Below are positions 33,061 through 36,752 of a stretch of DNA of 36,752 bases, one piece after another; position 1 is the first letter of the stretch, and each line of letters begins with the position of its first letter. The translations under genes were made by a program, and so were the position numbers. Below the pieces are notes generated by a model. It was not told the DNA's origin. It saw only the letters and a program-made list of their open reading frames with translations, and did not search any database. Origin of the DNA: Bacillota bacterium (GTDB lineage Bacteria; Bacillota; Bacilli; Alicyclobacillales; SLC66); assembly GCA_021846285.1 (NCBI GenBank), contig JAJZCB010000032.1:1-36752 (forward strand), in the 5' to 3' direction.

Positions 33061-33229
33061 CGCTCTTGCCCCCTGGCTTAGTCTTGAAAATTACGACATG
33101 ATGATTGCAGGACTGTGCTGGGCCAAGTCTTCGGCTACGCGGTAGATGTTCACCAAGAGTTCTTTACAATGTATGAGGTCAATGGCCCAATATTCTGCCG
33201 GGGGAGAAACAGAGTGCAGCGGCGCAGTG

Positions 33230-33379
33230 GGGATAGACATCCATGCTGCTTCGCAGCACCATCAATTGATGAAAAACCCGCTTGGCTGGGATCGTATACT
33301 GTGCCGAGGCGAGTTCGGCGCAGCCGTGTTTGAGCAGCGGCACAGTATACGATCCCGGCGGGCAGGGAAGGTATTTTCC
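33230..33379. repeat. Tandem structured repeat, unit 1 (150 bp)
   Basis: The unit starts with GGGATAGAC, then a hairpin TGCTGC-TTC-GCAGCA (33244-33258), CCATCA, a CATC/GATG pair and GATGAAAA. A perfect 19-bp stem follows, 33288-33306 pairing with 33338-33356, enclosing a 31-nt loop. It ends with GGCAGGG and TATTTTC. Two more G-C pairs and a wobble extend the long stem outward. The next unit begins exactly 150 bp later with the same GGGATAGAC. Confidence 0.85.
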
Positions 33380-33570
33380 GGGATAGACGACCATGCCGCG
33401 CGCGGCACCATCAGCAGGATGAAAAGGCGCCGCGAGTTTTTCACTGGTGCGAAGCCCGCTCCGGGAGGAGTCATATATTGTGCCCGTCGCGAGTTTAGCG
33501 ACAGCGGTGTCTGAGCAGGGGCACAATATATGACTCCGACCAGCAGGGGCCATCATTATTTTCGGGGTAG
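33380..33570. repeat. Tandem structured repeat, unit 2 (about 190 bp)
   Basis: The same order of parts is present: GGGATAGAC, hairpin TGCCGC-GC-GCGGCA (33394-33407), CCATCA, CATC/GATG and GATGAAAA. An insertion of about 28 bp follows, then a perfect 19-bp stem (33467-33485 with 33519-33537) around a 33-nt loop, GCAGGGG and TATTTTCGGGGTAG. The loop shares GCGAGTT, CAGC, GTGT and TGAGCAG with unit 1. Stem bases differ from unit 1 at five pairs, all compensated. Confidence 0.85.
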
Positions 33571-33604
33571 CGGGGATATCTCCTTCAGTGTCCGGAAAAC
33601 GATC

Positions 33605-34876
33605 TTAAACACCGTCGATCGTGGATGCGCCCGCTATGACGGTGTTCACTGCCCGTTTATGGCGTACCTGCTGCGCGCCGTTGATCATGAACAGCACAGT
33701 CGCCAGCACGGTTGTTATAGATGTAATTCCCAGGATAGGCGTTAGACCCCATACATCAAATATATTGCCGAATAAAACAGGGCCCACCAGACGGCCAAGG
33801 CTTCCAAAACCTCCGACGACCCCCAGGTAGAATGGCGCGGAACTGCCCGTGGTGCGCGTGATCAGCGCCGGAACGGTGGGGTTGATCAGCATTTCGCCAA
33901 ATGTGCCCAGCACCATGCCGATCACGAAATACACGTAAGAACCGTGAAAGGCAAACATGTAGGTAAAACACGCCGCGTACAGCAGGCCGCTTGCAATCAG
34001 TCTCGCGTTCAGGCTTTTGGTGATGAAGCGGTTTAGCACTGTCGTGACTGGCTGGCCGACAAGGATGATCAGGCCGTTGATCGTCCAAAGAAAACTGTAG
34101 CTGGTCAGACTCATGCCTTTCTGGTTCAGATAGGGCGCCACACTCGAAGTCCAGGCAGACGTGGAAAACCAGATCATCATCAATCCGAGCGCTACAAACA
34201 GGTAGAGATGATACTGCGTCAGCAGCTTCCTGGTGCTGAGTTCCTCACTATGCGGAGACAGACTCACCTGCAGGGCATCCGCGTCGCCAATATCCGTGCG
34301 ACTGAGAAACACATAGAAAAAACCGCCAAACAGAATCGTGGACAGACCGTTAAGGGCAAATGTGAGATTGAAAGAAATCGCGGCCAATAACCCCGCCAGA
34401 GACGTTCCAAGTGCGACCCCGATGTTGTTGGCTACATAGACGACATTAAACAGACGCACCTGCTGCTCACGCCAACGAAAGCCAATGAACGCGTTGACAG
34501 CGGGCATCGTGATCGACATAAGAAAACCGACGACAGTCATGGCGCATATGTAGGGAATCCACGACTTGGCGACAATCAGGCATAACAGGGCCAGGCCTGT
34601 GAGCAGCAATGAGCCGACGATCAGACGTTTGGCCCCCAGTCGATGGAACAGCGCTCCCCCAGCCAGTTGACCAAGAATGCCCGCAGATGACTGAAACAGC
34701 AGAACCAGGCCAGCCTCGCCATAGGATCGGTGCAATATGTTGTGGACGTAGATTGTTGTGAGCGGCCACATTAAAGCGCTCCCGGTGGAGTTTACGAGAC
34801 TGGCCAGAATAAACACGTATGACTCTCGTGGATAAGAGCGGATAGAGGGCAAGACCGGACTTAGCAGGCGTTTCAT
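33605..34876 (-). CDS. MFS transporter
   Basis: This 423-residue membrane protein has about twelve hydrophobic segments in two halves with a loop near the middle (DIGDADALQVSLSPHSEELSTRKLL, about 190-215). The loop 2-3 motif of major facilitator proteins is visible as GGALFHRLGAKRLIVGS (about 73-89). It looks like a drug-efflux or sugar-exporter type 12-helix carrier; the substrate is not evident. The ATG at 34876 was chosen with GGGAG upstream, over a GTG four codons earlier that overlaps the SD. It is single, with an inverted repeat about 70 bp upstream and the structured repeats just after its stop. Confidence 0.85.
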   Translation of the reverse strand: MKRLLSPVLPSIRSYPRESYVFILASLVNSTGSALMWPLTTIYVHNILHRSYGEAGLVLLFQSSAGILGQLAGGALFHRLGAKRLIVGSLLLTGLALLCLIVAKSWIPYICAMTVVGFLMSITMPAVNAFIGFRWREQQVRLFNVVYVANNIGVALGTSLAGLLAAISFNLTFALNGLSTILFGGFFYVFLSRTDIGDADALQVSLSPHSEELSTRKLLTQYHLYLFVALGLMMIWFSTSAWTSSVAPYLNQKGMSLTSYSFLWTINGLIILVGQPVTTVLNRFITKSLNARLIASGLLYAACFTYMFAFHGSYVYFVIGMVLGTFGEMLINPTVPALITRTTGSSAPFYLGVVGGFGSLGRLVGPVLFGNIFDVWGLTPILGITSITTVLATVLFMINGAQQVRHKRAVNTVIAGASTIDGV

Positions 34877-34948
34877 GAAGCAGGGCACTCCCAGTGAGAT
34901 CAGACTTGCAGGCTGCGCGGCGGAGCATCAACAGTATCGCATATAAAG

Positions 34949-34966
34949 AGGGTATTCGGATACCCT
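34949..34966. promoter_or_regulatory. Inverted repeat AGGGTAT-TCGG-ATACCCT upstream of the MFS gene
   Basis: Perfect 7-bp arms with a 4-base centre lie about 73-90 bp before the MFS start codon, where an operator for that gene would be expected. The half-sites have the opposite polarity to the CstR-type site at 11195, so a different regulator is likely. Confidence 0.45.
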
Positions 34967-35047
34967 GTGAAATTCTGTCCGACAGGGGGCTGGTCGACGC
35001 AATCACTGCAAGGATCCCCATGATTCTTTGTGCATGGCGCCGCCACG

Positions 35048-35075
35048 GATCTTTACGTGGTATTTACGAAGATCC
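35048..35075. repeat. Inverted repeat GGATCTT/AAGATCC
   Basis: Seven-base perfect arms flank a 14-base centre. It may be a weak hairpin or an operator. No T-run follows on either strand, so it is not an obvious terminator. Confidence 0.3.
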
Positions 35076-35177
35076 AACATAGTCTGTCTGGAACCCACCG
35101 CAAAGATCGACTATAAATGACAGTGTAAGGTGACGTAGAAAGGATTCCTCGAACTCGTGTTGAATTGAACATGTGAG

Positions 35178-35327
35178 CACTTTTTCGGGAGCCAGTCCAG
35201 GAGCAACCTGCAATGGAATCTCATGATGGCGGCAGACCTATTTACGATCATTCCCGTGGTTTTGATCTTTATCTTTGGACAGCGGTTCATCGTTAGAGGA
35301 ATCGCCAGTTCGGCGGTGAAAGGCTAG
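35178..35327 (+). pseudogene. 3' remnant of a MalG-type sugar ABC permease
   Basis: An uninterrupted frame of about 49 codons encodes the C-terminus of a CUT1 carbohydrate permease. QWNLMMAADLFTIIPVVLIF is the last membrane helix, followed by FGQRFIVRGIASSAVKG and a TAG stop. The ending Q-R-(Y/F)-x-V-x-G-...-A-V-K-G is the standard terminus of this family. In-frame sequence is lost before about 35175, with a TGA at 35166, so roughly 80% of the gene is missing. The remnant ends 55 bp before an intact CUT1-type binding protein, in the position a partner permease would occupy. It is probably a deletion relic. Confidence 0.75.
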
Positions 35328-35382
35328 GGTCGGGATGGCTGATTGACATTGGCACGATGAGAATTTGGGGAGGTCATACGGG

Positions 35383-36699
35383 ATGTTTGCAAAGAGAGTA
35401 ACGAAATTCAGCGCTGTGGTGCTGGCGTTGACAACATTGATGGCCGTGGACGGCGCCGTTCAGTTGCCCAGCGCAGCGGCTATGCAAAAGTCTTCCAAGG
35501 CACCGGTGCAAGTTTCCTTCTGGTATGGATTGGGCGGGCAACTGGGGAACGACGTGCAACTGATGGTGTCGCGGTTCAACGCCGCTCATCCTGGCATTCA
35601 CGTCACGGCGACATACCAGGGGAGTTATTCCGGGGGCGGTCCTGAGCAGCAGAAATTGCTGGCGGCGATTCGCGCAGGCGATGCGCCGGATGTGGCGCAG
35701 ATGGAAGTCCACTCGATGCCCGTGTTTGCAGCGGCCGGCCGACTGCTGCCGCTGACGCATCTGATGATGGCGAGCAAGTCGGACAAGCCGGGGGATTTCC
35801 TGACGGGGATGCTGGTGAGCACACAGTATAAGGGCGTGTACTACGGGGTTCCCTTCAACCGCAGCGTACCGGTGATGTTCTACAATAAGACGATGTTCGC
35901 CAAGGCGCACATTGCGACGCCTCCGGCCACCTGGGCGCAGGTGATGGTGGACGCGAAGAAACTCACACACGGATCGGGCCATAGTAAAGTGTATGGGTTT
36001 GAACCTCTCGTCGACTGGTGGCCATGGGAGGCGTCGGTGTGGTCCGGCGGGGGCCACATTTTGTCCAAGAATCTTACTCAGGCCCAGTTTGCGACTCCAG
36101 CGGCCACACGCGTGATCAGCATGGAGCAAACGCTGCTCAAACAGGGCTATGCCGAAGTGCAGACAGGACCTCAGTACTGGACAGAAACGACCCAGGCGTT
36201 CATTCACGGCCAGGTGGCCATGGACATCGATTCCATCGGGGATTCGGGCGAGGTGGCCAAAGGGGTCGGCAACAGCTTCCAGTGGGGCACCGCCATGTTC
36301 CCGGCCAATGCGATGCGCGCAGTGCCTCCAGGAGGCGGGGATGCGGTGATTCTTGCCGGCACGCCGGCTGCCCAACAGGCGGCGGCGTGGACATTTATCC
36401 AGTGGTGGACGGCGGCGGCGCAGACCATACAGTGGTCGGAAATGACGGGCTATGTGCCGGTGCAAAAGAGCGTGCTGAACATTCCATCGTATAAGGCGTA
36501 TCTGAAGTCTCACCCGCAGTTTGCCACTGCGCTCACCGAGTTGAAATATCAACATGCGGCGCCGGCGTCGCCACAGTATCTGAGTATTCTGCAGTATGTG
36601 CAAAATGCGTTGCAGGGCGTCTTCGACCTTCGTCAACCAGTCGCCAGCACGATGCAAAATGCAGTGAAGCAAGCGGACAGTCAATTGAGCGGGAACTAA
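35383..36699 (+). CDS. CUT1-type sugar/glycerol-phosphate solute-binding protein
   Basis: This 438-residue protein is an extracellular binding protein of the MalE/UgpB class. A signal peptide (about 1-33, FSAVVLALTTLMAVDGAV) has no lipobox Cys. The mature part has VSFWYGLGGQLGNDVQLMVSRFNAAHPGIHVTATYQGSY (about 44-82), KLLAAIRAGDAPDVAQMEVHSMPVFAAAGRLLPL and YGVPFNRSVPVMFYNKTMF (about 152-170), all typical. UgpB-like proteins bind sn-glycerol-3-phosphate or its diesters, and related ones bind oligosaccharides, so the ligand is open. ATG 35383 follows GGGGAGGT by eight bases. Upstream lies only a permease fragment and downstream a terminator, so it is currently an orphan in this window. Confidence 0.88.
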   Translation: MFAKRVTKFSAVVLALTTLMAVDGAVQLPSAAAMQKSSKAPVQVSFWYGLGGQLGNDVQLMVSRFNAAHPGIHVTATYQGSYSGGGPEQQKLLAAIRAGDAPDVAQMEVHSMPVFAAAGRLLPLTHLMMASKSDKPGDFLTGMLVSTQYKGVYYGVPFNRSVPVMFYNKTMFAKAHIATPPATWAQVMVDAKKLTHGSGHSKVYGFEPLVDWWPWEASVWSGGGHILSKNLTQAQFATPAATRVISMEQTLLKQGYAEVQTGPQYWTETTQAFIHGQVAMDIDSIGDSGEVAKGVGNSFQWGTAMFPANAMRAVPPGGGDAVILAGTPAAQQAAAWTFIQWWTAAAQTIQWSEMTGYVPVQKSVLNIPSYKAYLKSHPQFATALTELKYQHAAPASPQYLSILQYVQNALQGVFDLRQPVASTMQNAVKQADSQLSGN

Positions 36700-36710
36700 A
36701 CGGACAGTGC

Positions 36711-36746
36711 GGGGGCCTCACCCATTGTTTCCGTGGGCGGGGCCCC
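36711..36746 (+). terminator. Intrinsic terminator after the binding-protein gene
   Basis: A GC-rich hairpin pairs GGGGCCTCACCCA with TGGGCGGGGCCCC, with small mismatches, around a 10-base loop. The window ends six bases later, so the T-run is not visible in full. Confidence 0.7.
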
Positions 36747-36752
36747 TTCCAT

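Larger units (their letters stand above)
33061..33604. other. Long intergenic region built mostly of structured repeats
   Basis: This 544-bp gap separates spoIIID from the MFS transporter gene. From 33230 on it consists of two tandem structured units described separately. A possible decayed third copy lies at about 33183-33230, where CAGCGGCGCAGT resembles the right arm CAGCGGCACAGT of unit 1. Open frames on both strands run through the hairpins and are not credible genes. The first 120 bp hold the spoIIID SD and presumably its promoter. Confidence 0.6.
34877..35177. other. Intergenic region before the permease remnant
   Basis: About 300 bp with two inverted repeats (34949-34966 and 35048-35075) and no credible gene. 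A 62-codon frame at 34894 resembles nothing I know. The junction where the sugar-permease reading frame is lost lies at its right end. Confidence 0.5.

Noticed and set aside
33146-33556. Open frames of 122 and 125 codons on the two strands across the repeat array
   Set aside because: They run through the perfect hairpins, show repeated peptide pieces only because the DNA repeats, and have no SD.
33230-33570. CRISPR array
   Set aside because: There are only two long diverged units, with no short identical repeats or unique spacers and no cas genes.
34949-34966. Second CstR-type operator
   Set aside because: The half-sites are in reverse order (GGGTAT then ATACCC), unlike the ATACCC-N4-GGGTAT pattern.
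35374-36684. 436-codon open frame on the minus strand
   Set aside because: It lies wholly antisense to the binding-protein gene, has no SD and an Arg/His-rich composition typical of a shadow frame in GC-rich coding DNA.

Overview
The window looks like chromosomal DNA of an endospore-forming Bacillota (Firmicutes). The evidence is a SpoIIID gene (minus strand, 32779-33060), strong Bacillus-type Shine-Dalgarno (SD) sequences before nearly every gene, many TTG/GTG starts, an S-box (SAM) riboswitch and Gram-positive-style operons. Base composition appears mid-50s % GC by eye. A relative of the Alicyclobacillaceae would fit, but that is an inference. I see no rRNA, tRNA, CRISPR array, transposase or phage gene.

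Layout. (1) 77-6711, plus strand: a probable phosphoester uptake and hydrolysis operon with an alkaline-phosphatase-superfamily enzyme, a lipoprotein binding protein, two permeases, an ABC ATPase, a DeoR-type regulator and a PHP-domain phosphatase. (2) 6801-8191: S-box riboswitch with its terminator and a transsulfuration-type PLP enzyme. (3) 8296-10174: a small unknown gene, an ECF sigma factor and its membrane anti-sigma factor. (4) 10208-11153: a LysR regulator with a palindromic upstream region. (5) 11173-13620: a reactive-sulfur operon with a CsoR/CstR-type operator on the promoter, a TauE/SafE exporter, a membrane-anchored rhodanese, a CstR-type repressor and a DinB-fold protein. (6) 13634-20314, minus strand: an Opp-type ABC importer (binding protein, two permeases, two ATPases) ending in a LacI-family regulator. 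Two matching palindromes of form CGAAAA-NN-TTTTCG lie in the divergent promoter region, and a sugar-phosphate isomerase/epimerase-like gene lies on the other side. The pairing suggests saccharide rather than peptide uptake. (7) 21598-23630: acetyltransferase, Sfp-type phosphopantetheinyl transferase, and 3-methyladenine DNA glycosylase. (8) 23581-32774: a peptide-utilisation locus. On the minus strand are a YheO-like regulator and an Asp/Glu racemase. On the plus strand are a binding protein, S9 peptidase, two Dpp-type permeases and M17 aminopeptidase, with no ATPase gene. (9) 32779-34876: spoIIID, a tandem structured repeat, and an MFS transporter. (10) 35178-36746: the 3' remnant of a MalG-type sugar permease, an intact CUT1-type binding protein and a terminator.

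The least explained element is the tandem repeat at 33230-33570. Its two ~150-190 bp units each carry a perfect 19-bp stem around a conserved ~32-nt loop. The two stems differ at five base pairs and every change is compensated, so structure appears conserved over sequence. Other items worth attention are the CstR-type operator over the -10 element, the paired LacI-type operators, the ATPase-less peptide importer, three of four binding proteins without a lipobox cysteine, and the decayed permease beside an intact binding protein.
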